Below, piece after piece: positions 1-12,500 of a stretch of 64,000 bases of DNA. The translations under genes and the position numbers were made by a program. How positions within the stretch are numbered: the first letter of the stretch is position 1; each line of letters opens with the position of its first letter. The notes under the pieces were generated by a model, which saw only the letters and a list, made by a program, of their open reading frames with translations, was not told the origin of the DNA and ran no database searches. The stretch comes from Lutraria lutraria (taxonomy: Eukaryota; Mollusca; Bivalvia; Venerida; Mactridae), in contig OZ026851.1 of the NCBI GenBank assembly GCA_964023205.1, positions 11,139,637-11,203,636 on the forward strand, given 5' to 3'.

Positions 1-487
1 TATTCAGTGAAGTTCAATAATCATAAAATCATCACTAGCATTCTTGAATTATGGCTCCTGAACTACCAAAAAAATGATAACATCTGATTGGTTAGTTTGA
101 GCTCAAAGCTTATAATTGACCAATTGGATAGCTGTGTATTGAGATGCATCTGTAAACTGGTAGTTACTTCCTTGATTTTTGGAAACTGAACAATGGTTCA
201 GCTTAATTTCCATTGCTGTCACTCGCTGGGCCCACATTTATCTACATCCGTCATGCAATTGTTAAACTAGTTCCTGTTTCATGTTTCAGTGCAAGTCTAT
301 GAAAGTTCAATTTCCATGAGTACTTTCAGTACTTTGATTCAAGTTTACAAACAGGTTAATTCCATCAGTTCTATCATGACTCAGTAATCTATCCAATTTC
401 AGATGAAGAAAATTTATTTAACTTTCGTGCTAATTTGTTGTAAGATATTTTTTATGCTTAAAATAAGCCCACTGTTTTCTTTTCCAG
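1..487. other. Partial intron upstream of the first visible exon
   Basis: No coding exon found. About 185-345 holds a copy of a dispersed repeat (tail GAGTACTTTCAGTACTTTGA) that recurs at about 15920-16078 and 56475-56645. Confidence 0.7.
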
Positions 488-591
488 GGTTATATGCCGT
501 ATCTGGCAGAGGCTGAAATTGGTGATGAAATGAAAGAAAAGTGTAAAATAGTGTTTGGTAATATTCATCAAATATTTGACTGGCACAGAGA
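488..591 (+). CDS. KALRN/TRIO: Trio/Kalirin exon a: second DH domain, N-terminal part
   Basis: The acceptor is tttccag at 481-487 and the donor is gtaagtatt at 592. The exon reads from [12 protein letters not shown] to [15 protein letters not shown] and ends in phase 2. The stretch [13 protein letters not shown] matches the Trio/Kalirin second DH domain ([13 protein letters not shown] in vertebrates) and lies in conserved region 1 of the DH fold. The preceding exon, which should carry the EL.ETE..YV motif, is not in the first 487 bases. Confidence 0.93.
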
Positions 592-3500
592 GTAAGTATT
601 GGAAAGATGATCAATGCTAATTAATGAGTATCGCAAAAAAATTAATAATTGATGACCCTTCCTTTATTTCCACAGTCCGGTTGATTACTCTTTTGAAGCC
701 ACTCTTGACAAGATGTATTATGGGAACATACTGTATTTTCATTTATTTTCGTTGGGCTCAATTTTCGTGGTTTTTACTAAAATGGCTATTTTATGGGGAT
801 ATAAATTCGTGGAATTTGATTTTTGAAAGAAAATTGCCTTATATCTGCATTTAAATTTGTGGGGATTTGATTTCGTGGATAAGCCGACCCACAAAATCCA
901 CAAAATTAAATCCCCAACGAAAATTAATGATTCCACAGTATGTAGTTTCCATTCAATTTTCACTAAACTTGGTCAAAATGTAAATGGGCGTAATATCTCA
1001 ATCAGCCTTGTGGATGACCAACAAAATCATCCCTGGCACTCATATATATGGGTGATCTCTAAGATGACCAGTTCCCACCCAGCCGTCACCAGATTATTTT
1101 GACAGGGTTTTAGGAATCATAGGGGAGGGGGGGGGGGTAGAGTAGCTATCACCAATCATTTCAGCTGTAATGGTAATCAAATGGGATTATATCCCTGATT
1201 TTGTGATGGTTCTCTCTTTAACCTATCCTAACTGTAAAAACAATATTGGAAACACTAATATAAGCTTGGAGACTTATCTTAAATTTTATACCTTTGAACC
1301 AAGGTTAGTGCTGGTAGGTAACCAGGTAACCAGGGAATTCAGACTTAAGTTTACTGGCCTCCAGACATTGAAAAAAAGCAAACTGATATGTACATCAGAA
1401 TTATTTTCACAGTCATTGAAGCAAATATATACCTGAGATGTTTTGATAAAGAAAAACATAATTCTGTCAAGGCATATTTATATATGTCAGTATCTATTAG
1501 TGAAACCAGCTGGCAAAATGCTCAAACTTGTATTTATTTTTATGAGTGAGAAATATTAGTTCTTAACGTCTCAGTGAATTTTAGTCAAAGTTTATTTTTT
1601 GTGATTTTGTTTTCACTTAAACTGTCTAGGTTTTAAATGAGTGTCTTCGAAACCTACAGGTTTTAGGGTTTGAGAAATGGATTTCCAAAATCAATGTTAA
1701 GTTCAAATGTATATGCAAAGAGCAAAACATGGTTGCCAAAATGGAAATTTTTTTCTGTGCAATTTCAGTTTTCACTAAAAATTCCAATCAGGGGTGGATT
1801 GGTGATCTAGTGAAAACATGTTGGACCACTGATCAGAAGGTCAAGGGTTCAAATCTCCGCCTTCGATATTTCAGGGACGCTTTTTCAGTGTCTCCATTCC
1901 AACTACCAGCCCAGTACTGTATGAAGTAATCACAGTAAAAGGAATGACATGTGTATCGATGCTTTACACTGAGCATGGTACAGAACCAGGAAAAACTATT
2001 TAACATAGGAGTGGGGACATAAATGCCCAGTTCCCCTCCATCTTCTCTCTCCTCTTTCTGGGGTAGTCATGAAATGACCATAGCTGTCGAATAGGTCGTT
2101 AAACAACAGATAAACAAGCAAACACCCCGATCAGTTTATCTTTTCTTGGAGTGCTGACCAAAGAACATTCATAAGCTTTGTGTTCCAATTAAATAAGTTG
2201 TGTAACATTCAAACTTGTGAAGAAAAATTTGTTTGACTAAACCAAGAATTGATGGAAATTTGTCTGATGCAACCCTAGCATTATATGATTTTTTTTCTCT
2301 TTCATTTGCAGAACATTTTCAGAAGAGATTCAAAAATGTATAGAAGAGCCTGACAAATTGGCTGGACTTTTCTTGAGATATGTAAGTATTCTAAAGAGCT
2401 CTTATGGTGTTGAATGTTTTATGACCATTTATGCATACCCTTGAATGGAGCATGTAGTTCATTTACCATCTTTCTACAATACCTCTTTTACTTGTTTCAT
2501 CTTGCTTCTCAAAACAATCTTGACTTTTGAACTATTGGTTCAATTTTAATCTTCAACTTCAATCATTGGTTACAACAATAACAACAACAACATCAGCAGC
2601 TGAAAATGTTTTGCAGTACTCATCTTACTGCATGCCTTTGACTAATGAGTCTCAATTTTCAATGTTTGGCGTCATCATAAGCAGCAATAGTACCAGGTAT
2701 ATTGAGCTCAAAATATTTCACCTTCTAAAAACAACATCATTTTCAATTGTTCGTTGGCACACCAATACATTAGATAATTGTAACATGTTATTAGGAGCAA
2801 CATAACTTGCAAGAACTTTGTTGGCTTCGTGAAAAGTTTCCCTATCTAATTAGCTACTTTACTAACTGCCACATCGCAGCTGGGCCTGGATCCAAAAAAT
2901 GCTGCATTGAAATTTCCTTCAAATTGTTTAGTTCCGTAACACAATATTTCTACTATCTTCCTTATCAAAGTTTCCTTGTACTTCAAGTTGTCTACTGGGA
3001 ACACTTCAACTTATTTTGCACTCAATTATTTTGATAAAGATGCCAGTCTTGTAACATGAACAGTGTCGAACATGAAAGTCATATTTGAAATTCCATTTAA
3101 TAAATCGAATATGAATTGCATGTTTGATTGTTAGTTACACCTGGTGCATTGAATGTAGAACATGTTCTTGGTGTTCGTTTCTTGACCAAAATTTTCCTGG
3201 GTTGATTTTGTTCAGTTATGTCATATGATATTGCCATAACAAATTTAACCCATGTTTAGTGTCATCTGTTTTTCAAAATTATCCCATTACAAAAACTAAA
3301 TGTCTGTGATAAAAACATCACATTCTATGACTGTGTACATTATTGGTATCATCCTTAAAATGAATGAATAACATTCAATGTACAAAACAAGGGAAAAGTG
3401 AATGAATGACAGGATACACGATTAAAGAAATTTTACAATTCTCCCCTTTAACTTGTCTCTCTGCTGACATTTTGATGTTGGTTAAAAAGGAGTCTTAAAT

Positions 3501-6500
3501 TCAATCAGAAATTTTGTTTATCTTTAATGTGTTTCGGCCATATTGGCCTTCATCAGGTTAATGATGGTAAATATAAAAAAAAACGGAATTGACATCATCA
3601 GCATCATGCCACATTCAACAGCAACATCTAAATGCTAACATTTTCTGACCTCTTACAGCTTCAGTTCATAATTTTTAACAAATATTATAGATACAAATAT
3701 ACTTTGCCTGTTGAAGAAGCCACCTAATTGTTAAGGCTGCAGTGTCAGCTATCTGGCTGTTTGTTCAACGCTCTATCAAATCTATTTGATGTATAACTTA
3801 GGGCTGACAGTTACATCAAACTATATTGACAGTTTGGATGGCAAAATATTTTCTTGCAATTTACCTGTTCAAATTTATGTACCTGATGCCAAGAAAATAG
3901 TTATGCAATATTCCTCAGCCAGTTTGCTATCAAGAAAATTGATTAATTGTTATGTTTAGTAAATGCTTTAACAATTTATTCCAGTTTTCAGTAAAGTACA
4001 TTATAGATCATGTGACTTGTGTAAAATTTGAAAGTACATGGCTTTGAACTGCATGATTCCTATACTGGGAACAAATTTCCATTATTTCAAGTTTATTTTC
4101 AATAGTCTTAGACTGTACAAGTATGAAAACATTTCGAAATTTCTAGTCTTGCAATGAAATTCATTGATGTTCTCAATAAAAGCATAATGTTGTCTTAACA
4201 GTGTTTAATAAATAAGAATTTTGGTTTTATGATTTAAAATGCATGACTGCACATTGACGATTTTGCATTGTTTTTAAATATTTTACAAAAATCTCTTTGT
4301 CATTATGGTGTTGAACCACAATTTTATGCTCCATAAAACTAATGATGATTAAATAGGTTAAGTAATATCTTGAAAGAAAAAACCTCCAGGTATACATTTT
4401 AAATCCTACATTTTGTAGAGTTCTGACTGACGACTAGCTGGCATATTCTGTACAAATGATACAATACGCTCAGATTAACCCAATACAAAAATATTCCCCT
4501 AAAATATTTAGTTATGTCATGTCCTGGCTTGAAACTATTAGTCTGTCGGCAAAATTGGCATTTGACCTGTCTAAGCACTCTAAGGTACAATTTGCTCAAC
4601 CAATACATAGATACAATGTTTACTAATGTCCAGCATATTGATATATCAAAACATTAATTTGCTCTGTTCTGATGGACTTATGTTTTCTTTACTAGGGTAA
4701 GTCCTGAAGAAAAAATAAATATGATGTTACCTTCATGCATATTTTCACTAATTGGACTGGTACTCATAATTGCTGATAATTAGACTGTACCTTAATTGTT
4801 CTCTGTCTGATACAAACATATGGAATACTTATTGTCCTATGATATATATTCACATTATGGTGTTTAGAATATGTGTTAGCCATGTGATATAAGTGATAAA
4901 TTTCCAGAGTTTGCTATATAGATCTCGAGCCATCACTTAACAGGTCAGAAGAAATGAATTGTAAAATTAAAAAATGTACCAGGTTGTAGCAGATCATGAT
5001 GTATGCTATTTGATATGCAGATCTGTCCTGTAATCAGACATATATCAAATGTTGTTGACCTCTCTTCTAAGCTCATAAACATTCATGCACTCAATGCATG
5101 CATGCATATTAGCATGTTCACTTTGTATGATAGGGATTTCACCATATCATTAAAAATAGATATCAACTTTTTAGATTCTGAACATTCAAACAAATTTTCC
5201 TCTCAGTTTTGTTCAGGATAACTGCGAAAAGGAAATATAGTTATACTTATTTGTAGCCTGAAGTGTGATTCTTTGAGATCATAATTATCCCTGTCAATCG
5301 TATATAATAATGGAAATAAGCCAGAATATCTTTAGTACAGACACATCAGATAATTATTTTGTAAGAGCGCTGTACCTTGTCTTTTCCTTCATGCACATAT
5401 TTACTGTTTTTACCGTTTTTACCATTTTACCGTCATGATTATTATGTTTGTGTTATGCAGAGCAATCGCTTAGCACTTCTTGTTGTCATAATGTTCGAAT
5501 TATCTTTGACATTTTGCTTGTTTACATGTTTTGCATAGTAATTTGTAATACCTTGTTCTTGGGATTTTTTTCATGTCGTAAACATGCTCTATAGTACAAA
5601 TGAATTATTTTAAAGTAGTCTGCGATAGTTTTGTTTCCCTTTCTTATTTCTTAAAATTTTAAACTGTAAATTGAAACTTTCTTGTCCAAAGGTTAAAAAG
5701 GCGCATGTTTTACCTATCCTTTCAATGCTCTCTGTGAACGGTTAGATTTTAACCATACCCTGGCAGCAGGTATCTCTTTATAATGACTTTAGTGATGTAC
5801 TTTGATGCACCAGTTCGCTTACATGAATATGTTGCTCATTATACCCCCAGATATGAAATATATGGGGGCTATATTGGATTCACGCTTGACGGTCGGTCGG
5901 CCGGTCGGTCGGTCGGTCCGTGCGTCTGTAGACACAATTTGTCCGGAGAATTTCTCAGCAACTACTTACAGGATTTCAATTAAACTTCACAGAAGTGATC
6001 AGTAGTAAGCCTAGTTGTGCATGCTTAAAGCATTTTTCGTTTGGATTAATTTTCACTGAGTTATGCCCCTTTGTTGTTTTTATTCAGTATATACAATAGG
6101 CAAATTTTGTCCGGACAATTTCTCAGCAATTACTCACAAGATCTCAATGAAACTTCACAGAAGTGATCAGTAGTAAGCCTAGTTGTACATGCTTAAAGCA
6201 ATTTTCGTTCGGATTAATTATCACTGAGTTATACCCCTTTGTTGTTTTTATACAGTATATACAATAGGCAAATTTTGTCCGGACAATTTCTCAGCAACTA
6301 CCCACAGGATCTCAATGAAACTTCACAGAAGTGATCAGTACTAAGCCTAGCTGTGCATGCTTAAAGCATTTTTCGTTCGGATTAATTTTCACTGAGTTAT
6401 AGCCCTTTGTTGTTTTCATACAGTATATACAATAGGCAAATTTTGTCCGGACAATTTCTCAGCAACTACTCACAGGATTTCAACGAAACTTCACAGAAGT

Positions 6501-9500
6501 AATAAGTAGTTAGCCTAGTTGTGCATGCTTAAAGCATTTTTTGTTCGGATTAATTTTCACTGAGTTATACGCCTTTGTTGTTTTTATACAGTATATACAA
6601 TAGGCAAATTTTGTCCTGACTATTTCTCATTGACTACTGCCAGGAATTCTATAAAACTTCTCAGAAGTGATAAGTAGTTAGCCTAGTTGTGCATGCATTA
6701 AGCTTGTCTTGGTTGGTTAAATTTTCACTGAGTTATGGCCCTTTGTTGTTTTTTATACAGTGTATATACAATATCTCAGTAACTACTCATAGGAATTCAA
6801 TGAAACTTCACAGAAGTTATAAACAGTTAGCCAAGTTGTGCATGCAATAACCAGGTTTTGTTTGGATTAATTTTCACTGAGTTATGGCCCTTTGTTTTAT
6901 ACAATTAGGTAAATTTTGCCCGTACCATTTCTCAGCAACTATATGCAGGAATTCAGTGAAACTTCTTAGAAGTGATAAGTAGTTTGCCAAGTTGTGCATG
7001 TCCACAATAGGTTTTGTCCAAGTAAATTATGAGTTATGACCCTTTGTTATTTTTTATATAATGTATATTTAGAAACTGGTCAGGATATATCTAAGCAACA
7101 ATTTGCAGGTATTAAAAAATGAAAATGCATTATATTTCCCTCTGTTAAATGTAACAACTGTGTCAAGGCCGCATCTGGGGGTATTCATCACCTTTAGTGA
7201 TAGTTCTAGTTAAAATAGTTTTCTGTCTGCAAATGTCTTTTAGATTATTTGATCATTGTTTTTGGAGTATCAATTTTTAAATATGCCAAAATGTGAAATT
7301 CAGCAAATTAGTCAAACAATTTTGTATTTCTATGCATATGTGAGGAAATTAACTTCCAATATTATAGCATGAGTTCCTATAAGCTTAGTTTGTTGAAGAC
7401 TTGGTTACTGACAGACATGTCATGAGTTTAAAACCGTGGCAAGGCAAAATACTGAACATTGAACATCCAAATTTCATTCTCATCTCAATAAATAGATAAA
7501 AATGAATGATTTCTAGGGAAAATAAAACATAAATTTATCCATCATTCAAATTCTACCTTTCCCCCAAATCCACCAACGACATTTCGTTTTGCTCTTGAGG
7601 AATAGGTTGTGGTGATAGGACATTGTTAAGACAATCTGTCCATTATGAATTTACTGCATTTTTGTTGCAAAACACATTATATCCATTGCTACAGAAATAT
7701 CTGGTTAGGTGGCAATATACATGTGATTGTTTCAATTGTGTTTGAAATCTGGTACTAGGAAGTTAAGTATGCAAATATTTTCCTAATTCCATCATTTTAT
7801 TACTTAATTTCGCAGGTGCTTAAAATTCAATGTCCCGCACATAAGAACTGCTTCTCTTGCAAGTGGTATAATTTTCAAAGTTATTTGGTTTAAATGCCAA
7901 TTTTTATTTTGGTTAATTAAATAGTTCTGTAGCATTTGTGCTCTGATATTATGCTGCTGTGTGTATTTCTTGACACAAATCAGGTTTTATTTGTTAAAAC
8001 ATGAAGGATTAATAGATGCATATTCCCTAATAAATGCTCTTCTCCTTATTAAAATCCCCCCCCATAGTTTTTTGACCATTTTATGACCATCATTAATGGT
8101 TTATTTTGTTGCTATATTTACAGTTAAACCTGTGGACAACGGCCACCCTTGGGTAAGACAAAAAACATCATTTGTTGACAGGTGGCCTTTACTGGGAGGC
8201 ATGTTTGTTCTAAATGATCCATGATGTTTTTTTAAAGAATAGCCTTATTACACAGGGTGGTCTTTATTCAGAGGTGGTTGCTATTACAGGTTTAACTGTG
8301 TATGCATTTACAGATGTTTGTTCTAAATTTTATTACATTGATGATAAAGTTATATATTTTATGATATGAGTTTTCTTTCCCCTCCACATATGTTCAGCCT
8401 GAAACCTCATACATCTAAATAAATAACTAATTATTGAAAACATTTACACCTGCACAGGAATTAAACAGAAAATGTTTGTTCTACCTGTCAAATGTACTGT
8501 ATAATATGTTAGGTACCAGCTGATTGCTGGCTCATAAACCAGCCGGTTCCAGGTTCATGAAAACTATACTCACATTATATTTGATAACAAAAGTCATACG
8601 ATACTTCTATAGATTTTTAATGAAGCATCATTCAAACATTGCCTTAGAATCAGTTGTCGAACATGATAAAATAAAGTGTTAATTTGGTTCCGCAGGGTGT
8701 TATGCATATCTCTATTTTAACCAAACATTCACTAAATTGATACTTACAAACTTTCCCACTTGCATGTGCTCAATACTTGTTAAGCAAGAACTCCCATTTG
8801 GTTGGCCATGTTCCAGTGGTTACATTGTATGCTGGACCGGTAATCTGGCATTCCAGGTTGGAAACTCGATTGCTGCAGGTCATACCCTGTATGTTGATTT
8901 TCCTCCATCTGGTGGAGAAGTTGGCAGCTCCTTGTGGAAGATTAAGTCAGAACTGGTTAGAATGCAGTCCAGGAAAACTGTTAAGGCGAGCCCGGGTGGC
9001 CATATATAACTGAAAGTTGTTGAAAATCTCTGTTAAACATGAAAGTACTACAGCTAGTTGATGGGTATAAGGAACTATATGACATAGTATCTTATTGAAT
9101 AAGTATTTTATCAGATTCTAATACTGTAGTTTCATTTATTTTCGTTGGGCTCAATTTTCGTGGTTTTTACTAAAATGGCTATTTCGTGGGAACATAAATT
9201 CGTGGATTTTGATTTTTGAAAAACAATTCCCTTTGTCTGCATTTTAATTTGTGGGGATTTGATTTCGTGGATGAGCCGACCCACGAAATCCACAAAATTA
9301 TATCCCCAATGAAAATTAATGATTCCACAGTACTACAGAATGTCTTTACTTCATGACTAATGCACACAAAAGCCAAGACATACTCTAAACATACAGGAAC
9401 AAGAAGAAAAAACAAGACATAGCATTGTCATGACTCTGTCAAGATGAAATGTGTTCAATGTTAATTGATAATGGGTTATAACATAAAGAGAAGAAAATTG

Positions 9501-12500
9501 GTCTGCCAGTTGAAATCTCATGAATTTTGATGGAAAAGCAGTATCAGGCAAAACAAGTCTAATGGCTTTGGTAGTGATAAGGAATGGCTATACCAAAGCA
9601 GGGTAGACTGGAATTTGCTCCATTTTTGAATGCAAATCTTTATTTCTAATTAAACTTTGATCTGCACATGTAGCTGATTTCTCATTTTATTTTTGACTTA
9701 TATTTCAGGAGAGAAGGTTAGCCATGTATGTCAAATATTGTGAAAACAAGCCAAAGTCTGAATACATCGTCTCAGAATATATAGACACCTTCTTTGAGGT
9801 AAGTTATGCTAAAATTTGAAGGGGCAGTAAAGAAATAAAACAGCCTAAAACATGCATAAATTAATTGACAAATACTGAAGTGCTCAATATTTGTAATGAA
9901 ATTACTACATTGGGTCGGCCCTGGTCCAGTGGTTGGTTTGCTGGACTTGTAACCAGCAATCAGTCTATTGAAGTGGAGGAAGATGAAACCATTCATTAGT
10001 CAGCCAATATTTTAGTTTGTAAGAAATGGTCTGAATTTATCAGTGACCGTGAAATTTAACACAAAAAAGGCAGTAAATCATAAATTTGTAATTTATTGGA
10101 TCTGGGATAGAAAAGGGGGCCTCATGAAAAAGGGACCTGAAACTTAAATAGAAAAGAGGCAGTGAAAAAGGGACTTCATAAAATGGGGACAGAAACTGGA
10201 GGCAGATGAATTTTTAAATGGTTGATATTAAGATATTAAGAAATATTTGTTAAAAGTTTGATTGCCTTCTCTTGTTCCTTTGAGATAACTCTGTACAATG
10301 TTTAATAGACTTATCTCTTGCTGTGTGACTTGTCCAAAAGCAGTTGACCGTGGCACTTCCTATCTGGCGGTTTGTGTGTTCCACTTTAATACAAATCTCA
10401 AATAAGACAAAATGTAAGATGTAGTTAAGTTGTTACTCTCCAAAAGATGGAAGAAAGCTAAGTTTCTTAACTTCAATCAAAATTTACAGATTTCTGGTTT
10501 GTTGATTCTGGAATGTAAGGCCAGTGATGAAAATAGAACATTGCTTTGGTACACAATTGTAACTATTAGTCGTTGGTAGTATATGACAAGCAAATTTGAC
10601 CAAATTTCAAACTTAAGCTCATGTAAAATAGCTTGTTTGTTTTCTCTTAAAGATAGGAAATTCTTGTAAAAATGTCAAAATGAAAAACGTGGGTCTCACA
10701 CCAGAAACTAAACACTTATCATGACTGGCCTAAAAAGCTTTTTTCTTGCTTATCTGTGATTTGATACATAACATACAAATTTACCAGTTATGCAGAAATG
10801 AGATATCGGTGAAACGAACTCAAGTAAATAAACAACCGATTTTTATGCCCCCGTATTGATAGATCCGGGGCATATTGTTTTTGGCCTGTCTGTCTGTCTA
10901 TTTTTGTACCAAAATTTAACTTGCCTATAAAATCAAAATCCTTCGACCTACAATCATCAAACTTCATATGTTGGTTCCTCATGACAACCTCTTAAAGACA
11001 TTGAACCAGGAATGCGAGGCATGTGACTTATGGACCAGAAAGTCCCCTAATTCCACAGTAGGGGGTAATAAAACAGACAGGGTCATTGATAGACTAGCAC
11101 CTGTTTACATAATCTGTTACTCTATGCTTACAAAAACAAAAGCAATTTAGTCATAAACTTATTATCACTGTAAATCAACAAAATTTATTACCCCACTTTT
11201 GACTAGGTGTCAAGTCTACAGACCGTGACCAGACTGGTTTTATCTGATTAGGGGCAATAAAACAATTAAGAGATTAGACCACATGTGGATTTTGGGGGGG
11301 GGTCACTTATATAGTAGCTGTTCAATGTCTTTAAGGACCAGTGCATTTTCAGGTCAGTAGGTCAAAGGTCAAGGTCACGGGGGCATTTACAAAATTTTTA
11401 ATCATATTGTTTTTTGTTGTGTAACTGCTTTCTGAGTTAATAATTTTATTTAAAACCTCATTGTAAATATGATACACAACTCTGTGCAGGGCTCAGCTAT
11501 TACAACTCATAATTACGAAAGCAGACCTGTCGATTTATCAAGCCCTGCTGTGTGTAATAAAAATATGTTATCTTCATTAGAAAAGACTATTATCATTATT
11601 ATGTAAAAAAGTAAAGAAATATTTTATTGCTTGGAATTTTATTCTAGTCAGCATGGAAAATCAATTATTTATATAATATTATCTATTCTATATTGAATAA
11701 TAACAACATCAACATGAACTATCTACACAATAATGTGCATCCTGAAAGTTTTGGCATTTCCCATCAATGTAACATTTGTGTCTTTAATATCCTTTTTGTT
11801 TTCTTTATTAACTTGCCAGAAAGTGAGATCTTAAGATCTCTCCATTGCCTGAAACGGATCCCCCCGCACCCCAACTGGTTCGACAAAATTGTCATTATTT
11901 TAGAGATCTATTACTGAAGCTTTCTATTTACTTGGCATAATAATGAGTGTGATGAGGAATTAACACATTTTGTTTTTGAAAAAGGATGAATAAAACATGC
12001 TGATTGTGACCTTGAGAAGGTATGACCTTGACCTTGAGATCATTAATTTGACCTTAAATTAGGAACTGAAAAATTTAATGTACACAGTGAAATTATTATA
12101 TCTTAGCATTCAACTAAGTCAAATGACATAGTTATAGACATTTAAAATATCAATGAAATTTATTTTGAAGTATTTGACATGGATGAAATATGACCTTGAC
12201 CTCTGAATTATAAGATAAGAAAGTATTTTTATAGTTTAACATGAAAAGATTGTACCTTAGTTTTAGAAACAGCCCACAATTCAACTTCTGTATAACTGTG
12301 TAAATATAAATTGTCAATTCCATGCATTAACTTATGGTGTGTGTGCATTGTTTTTCTTTGTATATGAAGCAATGTTTTTGCACTTACATGATTGTATCAA
12401 TATAGAGTTACAGCTTTATAATCCTGATGGAGTGATATCTTACAATAAAGATCCTTTCGTTATTTCTCAGTGTCGGATCATTTTATTGATCACATTCTGA

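Larger units (their letters stand above)
592..2311. other. Intron a-b: MITE-like element, G-run and SINE-like unit
   Basis: Contains the TA-flanked inverted-repeat element 731-938, a poly-G run near 1119-1137 and a tRNA-derived SINE-like unit at about 1794-2120. Nothing coding was recognised. Confidence 0.7.
2382..9708. other. Intron b-c (7.3 kb)
   Basis: Holds a hammerhead-like motif (3531-3556, minus), a 168-bp tandem-monomer element (5841-7215), a TA/CAGT MITE-like element (8121-8298), a SINE-like unit (8799-9036) and MITE copy 2 (9124-9330). About 2390-5830 is AT-rich with no gene or clear repeat recognised. Confidence 0.7.
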
